DNA of 64,000 bases from Streptomyces sp. WAC 01529. Lineage in GTDB: Bacteria; Actinomycetota; Actinomycetes; Streptomycetales; Streptomycetaceae. Below are positions 18,675-26,558 of this stretch, piece after piece. Made by a program: the position numbers and the translations under genes. How positions within the stretch are numbered: position 1 is the stretch's first letter; each line of letters begins with the position of its first letter. The DNA lies in contig NZ_CP029617.1 of the NCBI RefSeq assembly GCF_003945545.1, positions 2,863,001 through 2,927,000 on the forward strand, written 5' to 3'. Below the pieces are notes generated by a model. That model saw only the letters and a program-made list of their open reading frames with translations. It was not told the DNA's origin and ran no database searches.

Positions 18675-18683
18675 TGTGGACAA
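18675..18683 (-). promoter_or_regulatory. DnaA-box-like sequence upstream of recD2
   Basis: The minus strand reads TTGTCCACA, the Streptomyces DnaA-box consensus, followed by the related CTGTCCACG (18664-18672). They lie about 40 bases before the helicase start. Isolated boxes occur by chance, so a function as DnaA regulatory site is only a possibility. Confidence 0.35.
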
Positions 18684-18708
18684 CTTCCGGGCTGTGAGCA
18701 ACGGCGAA

Positions 18709-18734
18709 GGGACCTGGTCCGTCGACCAGGTCCC
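18709..18734. terminator. 11-bp perfect hairpin in the recD2 upstream region
   Basis: GGGACCTGGTC (18709-18719) and GACCAGGTCCC (18724-18734) form a perfect stem with a CGTC loop. No gene end is near on either strand, so it is either an attenuator in the recD2 leader or the end of a short unannotated transcript. Confidence 0.5.
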
Positions 18735-18940
18735 TTCGATCCCTCCCCTATGTCAGAAACCCCGCGATTCCCCCCGAGATCCCCCCAGATCCCCTCGGGA
18801 ACCAGTTCCCCCCTCACGGGAAGTCCCTGACTCCAAGTACGACACGCCTGGTGCACAAAGGGTTGCACGGCGTTGCCCACTAATTTTTCGCGGACTTCTT
18901 CCGGGTGCCGACGCCACCGGGCGGACGTACCGTTTGACCC

Positions 18941-18997
18941 ATGAGTGCTGTTCTCCGGTCGGGCTCTCCCCGGCCCTCCGAGCGGGAAGGGGAATGA
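18941..18997 (+). CDS. Possible 18-residue leader peptide
   Basis: An ATG-initiated reading frame (MSAVLRSGSPRPSEREGE) whose TGA overlaps the ATG pair of the small gene downstream (ATGATG at 18994-18999). Such an overlap can couple translation. It has no recognisable motif, and its coding status rests only on this arrangement. The rest of 18735-18940 shows no clear gene. Confidence 0.2.
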   Translation: MSAVLRSGSPRPSEREGE

Positions 18998-19155
18998 TGT
19001 TCGGCGTCGCGAAGCTGGCCGGGCCGGTGGCCAAGGCGATCTCCAAGAAGACCGGCATCCCCGTGACGACCGTCACCCGCGTCATCGAGGTGGGTCTGCC
19101 GGTCGTGGTGGCGATGGTCTCCAAGAAACGGGCGGCCCGCGGGAAGACGAAGTAG
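18997..19155 (+). CDS. Small conserved-type hydrophobic protein, function unknown
   Basis: A 52-residue protein starting MFGVAKLAGPVAKAISKK, with an amphipathic basic N-terminal part, a hydrophobic stretch VIEVGLPVVVAMV (about residues 31-43) and a strongly basic tail (KKRAARGKTK). I chose the second of two adjacent ATG codons (18997) because GGGAAGGGG would be too close to the first. It could sit on or in the membrane. No family function is known to me. Confidence 0.5.
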   Translation: MFGVAKLAGPVAKAISKKTGIPVTTVTRVIEVGLPVVVAMVSKKRAARGKTK

Positions 19156-19170
19156 GCCCAGGGGCGGGCG

Positions 19171-20013
19171 TCACGCGTGCGTGCGGAAGCGCTGGGCCGT
19201 CTCCTTCAGCACCTGCGCGCCGTCCCTCGCCCACAGCGCCTCGTTGAAGATCTCGACCTCGATCGGGCCGTCGTACCCCGCCGCCTCGACCCTGGCGCGC
19301 AGCGCCTTGAAGTCGATGCTCCCGTCGCCCAGTTGCCCTCGTCCGAGCAGTACGCCCGCGGGCAGCGGTGTGATCCAGTCGGCCAGCTGGAAGGCGTGCA
19401 GCCGGCCGCCCGCGCCCGCCCGCGCGATCTGCGCGGGCGCCTGGTCGTCCCACCACACGTGGTACGTGTCCACGACGACGCCCACCTGTTCGGCCGGGAA
19501 GCGTCCCGCGAGGTCGAGGGCCTGGCCCAGGGTGGAGACCACGCAGCGGTCCGCGGCGAACATGGGGTGCAGCGGCTCGATCGCCAGGCGTACGCCCCGC
19601 TCCTCGGCGTAGGGCCCGAGGGCGGCGAGGGCGTCCGCGACGCGTTCCCGCGCCCCGGCGAGGTCACGGCTGCCGGGCGGCAGGCCGCCGGAGACGAGCA
19701 CCAGCGTGCGGGTGCCGAGGGCCGCCGCCTCGTCGATGGCCGCGCGGTTGTCGTCGAGGGCACGCGCGCGTGGCGCCCCTTCGGGGTCGGTGAAGAAGCC
19801 GCCGCGGCACAGGCTGGTAACGGCGAGGCCGGAGTCGCGCATGAGGCGGGCGGTGCGCTCGACCCCGTACTCCTGGACGGGGGCACGCCACAGGCCGACC
19901 GCGGTGATGCCCTCCTTCGCGCACCCTTCGGCGAGTTCGGGGAGGGAGAGCTGTTTGACGGTCTCCTGGTTGATGCTCAGGCGCGACAGGGCCAGGGGCG
20001 GCGGGGTGTTCAT
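19171..20013 (-). CDS. Sugar phosphate isomerase/epimerase-type TIM barrel
   Basis: A 280-residue xylose-isomerase-like TIM barrel. Visible landmarks are LSLPELAEGCAKEGITAVGL, LVLVSGGLPPGSRDL, RLAIEPLHPMFAADRCVV with a likely metal-binding Glu, VGVVVDTYHVWWDDQ and ADWITPLPAG. The ATG at 20013 overlaps the stop of the DUF993 gene (ATGA). It is the third gene of a tightly coupled operon with an NAD-type oxidoreductase and a DHDPS-like protein, which suggests it isomerises or dehydrates a sugar or polyol. The substrate is unknown. Confidence 0.75.
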   Translation of the reverse strand: MNTPPPLALSRLSINQETVKQLSLPELAEGCAKEGITAVGLWRAPVQEYGVERTARLMRDSGLAVTSLCRGGFFTDPEGAPRARALDDNRAAIDEAAALGTRTLVLVSGGLPPGSRDLAGARERVADALAALGPYAEERGVRLAIEPLHPMFAADRCVVSTLGQALDLAGRFPAEQVGVVVDTYHVWWDDQAPAQIARAGAGGRLHAFQLADWITPLPAGVLLGRGQLGDGSIDFKALRARVEAAGYDGPIEVEIFNEALWARDGAQVLKETAQRFRTHA

Positions 20014-21191
20014 TGCGGTACTCCGTGGACGGTCAGCAGCGCGCGCATCCGGGACGCCGCCAGGTGCGGGTCGGGGAACAGGCCGAGCCCGTCGGCCAGT
20101 TCGTAGGCGCGGGCCAGGTGCGGGAGGGAGCGGGCCGACTGGAGGCCGCCCACCATCGTGAAGTGCGTCTGGTGTCCGGCCAGCCAGGCGAGGAGGACCA
20201 CGCCGGTCTTGTAGTAGCGCGTGGGGTGCTGGAAGAGGTGGCGGGAGAGTTCGACGGTCGGGTCGAGGAGGGCGCGGAAGGCCTCCACGTCGCCGGTGTC
20301 CAGGACGCGCATGGCCTCGGCGGCCAGCGGGCCCAGGGGGTCGAAGACGCCGAGCAGCGCGTGGCTGAAGCCGTGGTCGTCGCCCGCGATCAGCTCGGGG
20401 TAGTGGAAGTCGTCGCCCGTATAGCAGCGCACGCCGTCCGGGAGGCGGCGGCGCAGGGCGATCTCGCGGTCCGCGTCCAGGAGGGAGACCTTGATGCCGT
20501 CGACCTTGTCGGGGTGGGCGGCGATGACCTCCAGAAAGGTGTCGGTCGCCGCGTCCAGGTCGGCCGAGCCCCAGTAGCCCGCCAGGGCGGGGTCGAACAT
20601 GGGGCCGAGCCAGTGCAGGATGACCGGCTCGCTCGCCTGGCGCAGGAGGTGGCCGTACGTCTCCAGGTAGTCGTCCGGCGAGGCGGCGGTGGCGGCGAGG
20701 GCGCGCGACGCCATCAGGATCGCCTGGGCGCCGGCCGATTCGACGAGGGCGAGCTGTTCCTCGTACGCCTTCCTGACCTGCGGGAGGCTTGCGGGCAGGG
20801 TCAGTTGGTCGGTGCCGGCGCCGCAGGCGATCCGGCCGCCGACCGCCTTCGCCTCGGCGGCCGAGCGGCGGATGAGTTCGGCGGCGCCCGCCCAGTCCAG
20901 GCCCATGCCGCGCTGGGCGGTGTCCATGGCCTCGGCGACGCCCAGGCCGTGCGCCCACAGGTGGCGGCGGAAGGCGAGCGTGGCGTCCCAGTCGACGGCG
21001 GCGGGGCCGTCCGGGGAGACGTCCGCGCGCGGGTCGGCGACGACGTGGGCGGCCGAGAGGACGGTGCGGGAGGTGGGCGGGGGGCCGCCGACGCACGTAC
21101 GCGCGGGCTCGGTTCGCGGGGTGTACGCGCGCGTGGCGCCTCCCTCGGCGGGGAGCGTGACGGTGCCGGTGTCCATGGCTGCGGCGCTCAC
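20010..21191 (-). CDS. DUF993 family protein, dihydrodipicolinate-synthase-like barrel
   Basis: A 393-residue protein of DUF993, a family related to DHDPS/N-acetylneuraminate-lyase aldolases. The N-terminus contains PEGGATRAYTPRTEPART-like sequence (about residues 11-30) and the barrel includes GRIACGAGTDQLTL, VILHWLGPMFDPALAGYWGS, KVDGIKVSLLDADRE (with a lysine where lyases carry the Schiff base) and RCYTGDDFHYPELIAGDDHG. The GTG start at 21191 overlaps the stop of the upstream oxidoreductase (GTGA). I infer a class I aldolase-like carbon-carbon cleavage of a sugar acid; no substrate is established. Confidence 0.75.
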   Translation of the reverse strand: MSAAAMDTGTVTLPAEGGATRAYTPRTEPARTCVGGPPPTSRTVLSAAHVVADPRADVSPDGPAAVDWDATLAFRRHLWAHGLGVAEAMDTAQRGMGLDWAGAAELIRRSAAEAKAVGGRIACGAGTDQLTLPASLPQVRKAYEEQLALVESAGAQAILMASRALAATAASPDDYLETYGHLLRQASEPVILHWLGPMFDPALAGYWGSADLDAATDTFLEVIAAHPDKVDGIKVSLLDADREIALRRRLPDGVRCYTGDDFHYPELIAGDDHGFSHALLGVFDPLGPLAAEAMRVLDTGDVEAFRALLDPTVELSRHLFQHPTRYYKTGVVLLAWLAGHQTHFTMVGGLQSARSLPHLARAYELADGLGLFPDPHLAASRMRALLTVHGVPQ

Positions 21192-22348
21192 AGCGCGATC
21201 TCCGGTACGTCGAGGCGGCGGCCCTCGGCGGAGGACCTCAGGCCCAGTTCGGCGAGTTGCACTCCGCGCGCGCCCGCGAGGAGGTCCCAGCGGTAGGGCG
21301 CGTCGGCGTACACGTGCTTGAGGAACAGCTCCCACTGGGTCTTGAAGCCGTTGTCGAACCCTTCGGGGCCCTGGTTGTCGGGCACCTCCTGCCACTGGTC
21401 GCGGAAGGAGTCGGTGGCGGGCAGGTCGGGGTTCCACACCGGTTTCGGGGTGGTGCCGCGGTGCTGTACGCGGCAGTCGCGCAGGCCCGCCACGGCCGAG
21501 CCCTCCGTCCCGTCGACCTGGAACTCCACCAGCTCGTCGCGGTGGACGCGTACCGCCCAGGAGGAGTTGATCTGCGCGATCACTCCGCCATCCAGCTCGA
21601 ACACGCCGTACGCGGCGTCGTCGGCGGTGGCCTCGTAGGGCTTGCCGTGCTCGTCCCAGCGCCGCGGGATGTGGGTGGCGGTCAGGGCCTGGACGGTGCG
21701 TACGCGGCCGAACAGCTCGTGGAGGACGTACTCCCAGTGCGGGAACATGTCGACGACGATGCCGCCGCCGTCCTCGGCGCGGTAGTTCCAGGAGGGGCGC
21801 TGTGCGGGCTGCCCGTCGCCCTCGAAGACCCAGTAGCCGAACTCGCCGCGGACCGACAGGATCCGCCCGAAGAAGCCGTCGTCGATGAGCCGCTTCAGCT
21901 TGAGCAGGCCCGGCAGGAAGAGCTTGTCCTGTACGACGCCGTGCTTGACGCCCGCGTCCCTGGCCAGCCGGGCGAGGCCGAGGGCGGCGTCCAGGCCGGT
22001 GGCGGTCGGCTTCTCGGTGTAGACGTGCTTGCCCGCGGCGATGGCCTTCTTGAGGGCGTCCTCGCGGGCCGAGGTGACCTGCGCGTCGAAGTAGATGTCG
22101 ACGGCCGGGTCGGCGAGGACCGCGTCGAGGTCGGTCGAGAAGTGCTCCAGGCCGTGCTCCTCGGCGAGGGCGCGCAGCGCGTGCTCCCTGCGGCCCACCA
22201 GGACCGGCTCGGGCCACAGCACGGTGCCGTCGCCGAGGTCGAGGCCGCCCTGGGCGCGCAGGGCCAGGACCGAGCGGACGAGGTGCTGGCGGTGGCCCAT
22301 GCGTCCGGTGACGCCGTTCATGGCGATGCGCACCGTCTTGCGTGTCAC
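21188..22348 (-). CDS. Gfo/Idh/MocA family oxidoreductase
   Basis: A 386-residue NAD(P)-dependent sugar or polyol dehydrogenase. The Rossmann region is RIAMNGVTGRMG, the conserved HVYTEKPTAT carries the EKP lysine, and the C-terminal beta-sheet domain includes EDGGGIVVDMFPHWEYVL. The GTG start at 22348 has GGAGG seven bases upstream, which decides against an in-frame ATG at 22414. It is the first gene of the three-gene operon. Its leader holds three copies of TACGGAGGC and a LacI-type operator, so it is probably repressed by the divergent LacI protein. Confidence 0.85.
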   Translation of the reverse strand: MTRKTVRIAMNGVTGRMGHRQHLVRSVLALRAQGGLDLGDGTVLWPEPVLVGRREHALRALAEEHGLEHFSTDLDAVLADPAVDIYFDAQVTSAREDALKKAIAAGKHVYTEKPTATGLDAALGLARLARDAGVKHGVVQDKLFLPGLLKLKRLIDDGFFGRILSVRGEFGYWVFEGDGQPAQRPSWNYRAEDGGGIVVDMFPHWEYVLHELFGRVRTVQALTATHIPRRWDEHGKPYEATADDAAYGVFELDGGVIAQINSSWAVRVHRDELVEFQVDGTEGSAVAGLRDCRVQHRGTTPKPVWNPDLPATDSFRDQWQEVPDNQGPEGFDNGFKTQWELFLKHVYADAPYRWDLLAGARGVQLAELGLRSSAEGRRLDVPEIAL

Positions 22349-22516
22349 GAGAGTGCCTCCGTAAGTGCGTGGCAAGCGCCTCCGTAGGGCTCGCACACGC
22401 CTCCGTAGGCGCATAGCAAGCGCTTACCATCCGCAGAGAAGCTAGCCTGCCGCACAAGGTTCGGACAAGGGCTCCGGAGCAGGGCCGAACAGAGCAGTGA
22501 CCGGGAGGACGACGAG
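22349..22516. promoter_or_regulatory. Divergent regulatory region with LacI-type operator and triple ribosome-binding repeat
   Basis: AGCAAGCGCTTACC (22415-22428) centres on the palindrome AAGCGCTT and fits a LacI-family operator; a half-like GGCAAGCGCC lies at 22371-22380. GCCTCCGTA occurs at 22355-22363, 22378-22386 and 22399-22407, so the minus-strand leader has TACGGAGGC three times, the last being the true ribosome-binding site of the oxidoreductase gene. Confidence 0.65.
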
Positions 22517-23560
22517 ATGACCGTGACCCTGGCGGACGTGGCGGCACGCGCGCAGGTCTCCCCCGCCACCGTCTCCCGCGTGCTCAACGGCAACTACCCC
22601 GTGGCGGTCGCCACCCGTGAGCGTGTCCTGCGGGCCGTCGACGACCTCGACTACGTCCTGAACGGCCCCGCGAGCGCGCTCGCCGCGGCCACCTCCGACC
22701 TGGTCGGCATCCTCGTCAACGACATCGCCGACCCCTTCTTCGGGATCATGGCGAGTGCGGTGCAGTCCGAGATCGGGGGGCCAGGGGGGCGTGCGGGCGG
22801 GGAGCGGATGGCCGTGGTCTGCAACACCGGCGGCTCCCCGGAGCGCGAGCTGACCTATCTCACGCTCCTTCAGCGCCAGCGCGCCGCGGCAGTGGTCCTC
22901 ACCGGGGGTGCGAGCGAGGACCCCGAGCACGCCGACGCGATCGCCCGGAAGCTGCGGCGGCTGACGGAGGCGGGCACGCGGGTGGTGCTCTGCGGGCGGC
23001 CGCCGGTGCCGGACACCGGGGCGGTGGCGCTCACCTTCGACAACCGTGGCGGCGGCCGGCGGCTCACCGAGCATCTGCTGCGCCTCGGTCACCGGCGCAT
23101 CGGCTACCTCGCGGGGCCCGAGGGCCGGACGACCACGCGGCACCGCCTGGAGGGCCACCGGGAGGCGCTGGCCGCGCACGGGGTCGAGGACGATCCGGCG
23201 CTCACCGTGCACAGCCCGTACGACCGGCGTTCGGGGTACGACGCCACGGACGAACTCCTGCGCCGCGCCCCCGACTTGACTGCCGTGCTGGCCGCCAACG
23301 ACACGGTCGCGCTGGGCGCCGGGGCCGCGCTGCGGGACAAGGGCCTGCGGATCCCGGCGGACGTCTCGGTGGCGGGCTTCGACGACCTGCCGTTCAGCAT
23401 CGACGCCTCCCCCGCGCTCACGACGGTGCGGCTTCCGCTTCAGGAGGCGGGGGCGAGGGCGGGCCGCATCGCGATGGGCAAGGAGGAGCCGCCGCCGGGG
23501 GGTGTGGCTACGGTGCACGGGGAGTTGATGGTGCGGGGGTCCACGGGAGGGCCGCGGTAG
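22517..23560 (+). CDS. LacI family transcriptional regulator
   Basis: A 347-residue repressor. The N-terminal helix-turn-helix is TLADVAARAQVSPATVSRVL (about residues 4-23) with hinge GPASALAAATSDLVGILV; the periplasmic-binding-like effector domain follows, with FDNRGGGRRLTEHLL, GHRRIGYLAG, AVLAANDTVALGA and SVAGFDDLPFS. It is divergent from the oxidoreductase operon and is therefore its likely local regulator, binding the AAGCGCTT site between them in response to an unknown sugar. Confidence 0.9.
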   Translation: MTVTLADVAARAQVSPATVSRVLNGNYPVAVATRERVLRAVDDLDYVLNGPASALAAATSDLVGILVNDIADPFFGIMASAVQSEIGGPGGRAGGERMAVVCNTGGSPERELTYLTLLQRQRAAAVVLTGGASEDPEHADAIARKLRRLTEAGTRVVLCGRPPVPDTGAVALTFDNRGGGRRLTEHLLRLGHRRIGYLAGPEGRTTTRHRLEGHREALAAHGVEDDPALTVHSPYDRRSGYDATDELLRRAPDLTAVLAANDTVALGAGAALRDKGLRIPADVSVAGFDDLPFSIDASPALTTVRLPLQEAGARAGRIAMGKEEPPPGGVATVHGELMVRGSTGGPR

Positions 23561-23663
23561 GCGGGTTCGGGGCGCTCAGGTTCACCGGGTCGGCGGACCG
23601 CGCCTGAGGGATTCCGCTGCACCGGGCCGGTTGACCGAGCCTCCGAGCCTCCGGGCTTTCGCC

Positions 23664-25223
23664 TCACCGAGCCAGTCGGCCCAGTACCGCCACCCCTTCG
23701 GTGATCCGCGTGGGGCTGCTGGCCGCGTAGCCGAGTACGAGGCCCGGGGGGTGCGGGAGTTGGGTGTGCCATGACAGGGGGTGCGTCTTGACGCCGTGGG
23801 CGAGGGCGGCGGTGGCGAGGGCGGTGTCCGGGCCGTCGTACGCGCTTTCGTCGAGGGTGATCATCAGGTGCAGCCCGGCCGCGGCGCCGTGCACGACGGC
23901 CCCCGGCAGGTGCGTGCGGATCGCCTCGATCATCGCGTCCCTGCGCCTGCGGTGGTGCTTGCGGATGAGCCGCAGATGGCGTTCCAGGTCACCGGATTCC
24001 ATCAGGTGGGCGAGGACGAGCTGGGGCAGCGCCGCGTTGCCGAGGTCGATCAGGCGCTTGGCGTCGACCAGTGCCGCCCGGTACGTGGCAGGTGCGAGCA
24101 GCCAGCCCAGGCGCAGGGCGGGCGCGAGGAGCTTGGAGACGCTGCCCGCGTAGCAGACCTGGTCGGGGAGGAGGGCGCGCAGGGCGGGGACGGCGGGCCG
24201 GTCGTAACGGTGTTCGGCGTCGTAGTCGTCCTCGATGACGAGGCCGCCCTCGCGGGCCCAGTCCATCAGCTCGCGGCGCCGCTCACCGCCGAGGACCACT
24301 CCGGTGGGGAACTGGTGGGCGGGCGTGAGCAGTACGGCGGGGGCGCCGGTGGCGCGCAGGGCGTCGACGCGTATGCCGTGGGCGTCGACCGGGACGGGCG
24401 GGGTGGCGAGCGGCCGCAGATGCTGGCGCACGCCGAGTGAGCCCGGCTCCTCGACCGCGCACTCGGTGATCCCTTCGGCGCGCAGTACGTCGACGAGCAG
24501 CCGCAGCGCCTGGGCCGTGCCGTTGACGATCATCACGTCGTCCGGGTCGGCCATGATCCCTCGGTTCTGGGAGAGCCAGCGTGCGACGGCGGCGCGCAGG
24601 GCGGGGGTGCCGCGGGGGTCCCCGTATCCGAAGTCCGAGGGGGTGAGCGCGGCGAGGACGGAGCGCTCGGCGCGCAGCCAGGCCGCGCGCGGGAACGCGG
24701 AGAGGTCGGGCAGGCCCGGGGAGAGGTCGATGCGGGCGGGCGTGGTGCGGATGGCGTCGAAGACGCCGAGGTCGGGAGGGGCGGTGAAGAGGTCGGCGCG
24801 GGGCGCGGGGCCCGTCGGCGGGGTGTATGGCCGCCCGGTGGGCCGGGACGGCGGCGGGGACGGCGGTGGGACGGCGACGACTACGGTGCCACCGCGGCCC
24901 CGCCCGGCGACGTGGCCGTCCTCCGTGAGCCGACGGTAGGCCTCGGTGACGACGCCACGGGAGACGCCGAGTTCGTCGGCGAGGGCGCGGGTGGCGGGGA
25001 GCCTGCTGCCGGTGGTGAGCCGCCCGTCCGCGATGGCCGCCCTGATCTCCCCCGCCAGCCAGCCGCCGAGCCCGCCGCGAGGGGCCCGGCGGGGGTCCAG
25101 CTGGAGGAAGTCGGAGGTGGCGCCGGGGCGGCGCGCGTGCGTGTGCGTGTGCGGATGCGTGTGCGGATGCGCGTCATCCGGCGTTATGGACCGGTCGGAA
25201 GGGGATCCATTGGACCTGTTCAT
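23664..25223 (-). CDS. MocR-family regulator (GntR HTH fused to an aminotransferase-like domain)
   Basis: A 519-residue protein. The winged helix is at about residues 50-120 (AIADGRLTTGSRLPATRALADELGVSR...TEAYRRLTEDG) and a PLP-dependent fold-type I domain follows after a Pro-rich linker. The PLP lysine is in YAGSVSKLLAPALRLGW and the aromatic/Asp region in VIEDDYDAEHRY. MocR proteins sense PLP or amino-acid adducts. The N-terminus has an odd His/Pro/Thr run (HPHTHPHTHTHA, residues 19-30) encoded by a GTGTGCGGATGC repeat. It is divergent from a LysE-type exporter with 28 bp between starts, so it likely controls it. Confidence 0.88.
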   Translation of the reverse strand: MNRSNGSPSDRSITPDDAHPHTHPHTHTHARRPGATSDFLQLDPRRAPRGGLGGWLAGEIRAAIADGRLTTGSRLPATRALADELGVSRGVVTEAYRRLTEDGHVAGRGRGGTVVVAVPPPSPPPSRPTGRPYTPPTGPAPRADLFTAPPDLGVFDAIRTTPARIDLSPGLPDLSAFPRAAWLRAERSVLAALTPSDFGYGDPRGTPALRAAVARWLSQNRGIMADPDDVMIVNGTAQALRLLVDVLRAEGITECAVEEPGSLGVRQHLRPLATPPVPVDAHGIRVDALRATGAPAVLLTPAHQFPTGVVLGGERRRELMDWAREGGLVIEDDYDAEHRYDRPAVPALRALLPDQVCYAGSVSKLLAPALRLGWLLAPATYRAALVDAKRLIDLGNAALPQLVLAHLMESGDLERHLRLIRKHHRRRRDAMIEAIRTHLPGAVVHGAAAGLHLMITLDESAYDGPDTALATAALAHGVKTHPLSWHTQLPHPPGLVLGYAASSPTRITEGVAVLGRLAR

Positions 25224-25251
25224 GGAACCATTGTGGCGACAGGGTCAAGGC

Positions 25252-25851
25252 ATGGAATTTCTGCTCACCTCCCTCGTCGTCTGCGTGACGCCCGGCACCG
25301 GCGTCCTGTTCACGATCGCCGCGGGCCTCTCCCGCGGCACACGGGCCGCGCTGATCGCGGCCGTGGGCTGCACGCTGGGCGTGGTCCCGCACATGGTGGC
25401 CGCGATCACCGGTCTCGCGGCGCTCCTGAACGCCAGCGCGGTCGCCTTCCAGACCATCAAGTACCTGGGCGTGGCCTATCTGCTGTACATGGCGTGTAGC
25501 ACGCTGCGGGACAAGAGCGACCTCGCCGCCGAGGAGGAGACCGAGCCGCGCTCGGCGGGCCGCACGATCCTGACGGGCGTACTGATCAACATCCTCAACC
25601 CGAAGCTGACCCTGTTCTTCCTCGCGTTCCTGCCGCAGTTCGTCAGCACCGACGAGCCGTACGCCTTCCTGCGCATGACGGAGCTGAGCGCGTACTTCAT
25701 GCTGATCACGTTCCTGGTCTTCGCGGCGTACGGCCGCTTCGCCGCGGCGATGCGCAGCCACGTCATCTCCCGCCCCCACGTGGTGAGCTGGATGCGCCGC
25801 ACGTTCGCGGCGGCGTTCGCGGCGCTGGGAGCGCGGCTGGCCTTCCTCTGA
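25252..25851 (+). CDS. LysE family translocator
   Basis: A 199-residue membrane protein of the LysE/RhtB amino acid export family. About six hydrophobic segments are seen, with the family's N-terminal VCVTPGTGVLFTIAAG (usually TPGP) and the middle GVLINILNPKLTLFFLAFLPQF. The loop after the third segment is highly charged (DKSDLAAEEETEP). I chose the ATG at 25252, with AAGG just upstream; the frame stays open upstream. It probably exports an amino acid sensed by the divergent MocR regulator. Confidence 0.87.
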   Translation: MEFLLTSLVVCVTPGTGVLFTIAAGLSRGTRAALIAAVGCTLGVVPHMVAAITGLAALLNASAVAFQTIKYLGVAYLLYMACSTLRDKSDLAAEEETEPRSAGRTILTGVLINILNPKLTLFFLAFLPQFVSTDEPYAFLRMTELSAYFMLITFLVFAAYGRFAAAMRSHVISRPHVVSWMRRTFAAAFAALGARLAFL

Positions 25852-25931
25852 GAGGCGGGCCGCGCCCGATCAGCATCGCCGTGTCCGCGAGGTCCCGATG
25901 TCGTTGACATCACCGGGAAAAGGAGGCTCAT

Positions 25932-26504
25932 ATGGCAGTCATGGTCATGGATGCACCCAGCGCCTGGGACGTACTGGACGGCGTCAACCTTCCCCGCGGC
26001 TACCGCGTCGAGATCACCGAGGGGAAGATCATCATGACGCCGCAAGGCGAGTACCAGTGGAAGGTCATCCTTGAGGCCGCCCCTCAGATCAAGCAGCAAC
26101 TCGCCGCCCACGGCGACATCCTCTCGGACGTCATGATCGACTTCCCGTCCAGCCAGTACGGCTACGCACCCGACCTCGCGATCATCGCCCCGGGAGCCGA
26201 GCGCAACAGCCGTGGCCGCTTCGAGTGGCACAGCCTGGAGGCGGTGCTCGAGGTCGTCTCGAAGAGCAGCCGGGACAACGACTTCGCCAAGAAGTTCCGG
26301 CTGTACGCGGAGTGCGGCATCCCCGTGTACGTGGTCATCGACCCCGAGGCCGGGGTCTGCGCCCTCCACCGCCTTCCCACCCGGACGGGTACGTACGAGG
26401 AGGAGACGGAGGTCCCCTTCGGCACGGACCTCGTCCTGCCGCTGGCCGGGCGGGAGATCACCGTCAGGACGGACGGTTTCCCGAAGGCGGGCGACCTCGG
26501 CTGA
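25932..26504 (+). CDS. Uma2 family (DUF820) putative restriction-endonuclease-fold protein
   Basis: A 190-residue PD-(D/E)XK-type protein. The motif order is YAPDLAIIAP (PD), then EAVLEVVSKSSRDNDFAKK (the E-V and Lys positions) and YAECGIPVYVVIDPEAG, the signature of Uma2 proteins. The active-site residues are retained, so metal-dependent nuclease activity is possible. These proteins are abundant in Streptomyces, usually alone as here, and their biological role is not known. GGAAAAGGAGG just upstream is a strong ribosome-binding site. Confidence 0.85.
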   Translation: MAVMVMDAPSAWDVLDGVNLPRGYRVEITEGKIIMTPQGEYQWKVILEAAPQIKQQLAAHGDILSDVMIDFPSSQYGYAPDLAIIAPGAERNSRGRFEWHSLEAVLEVVSKSSRDNDFAKKFRLYAECGIPVYVVIDPEAGVCALHRLPTRTGTYEEETEVPFGTDLVLPLAGREITVRTDGFPKAGDLG

Positions 26505-26558
26505 GCCGCGGGCGGGGGGCGGGGTTGACCCCGTGCCCATGGCACCTAGTGTCGGACC

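Noticed and set aside
18664..18683. Replication origin
   Set aside because: Only one perfect and one imperfect DnaA box, no dnaA/dnaN neighbourhood and no AT-rich unwinding region.
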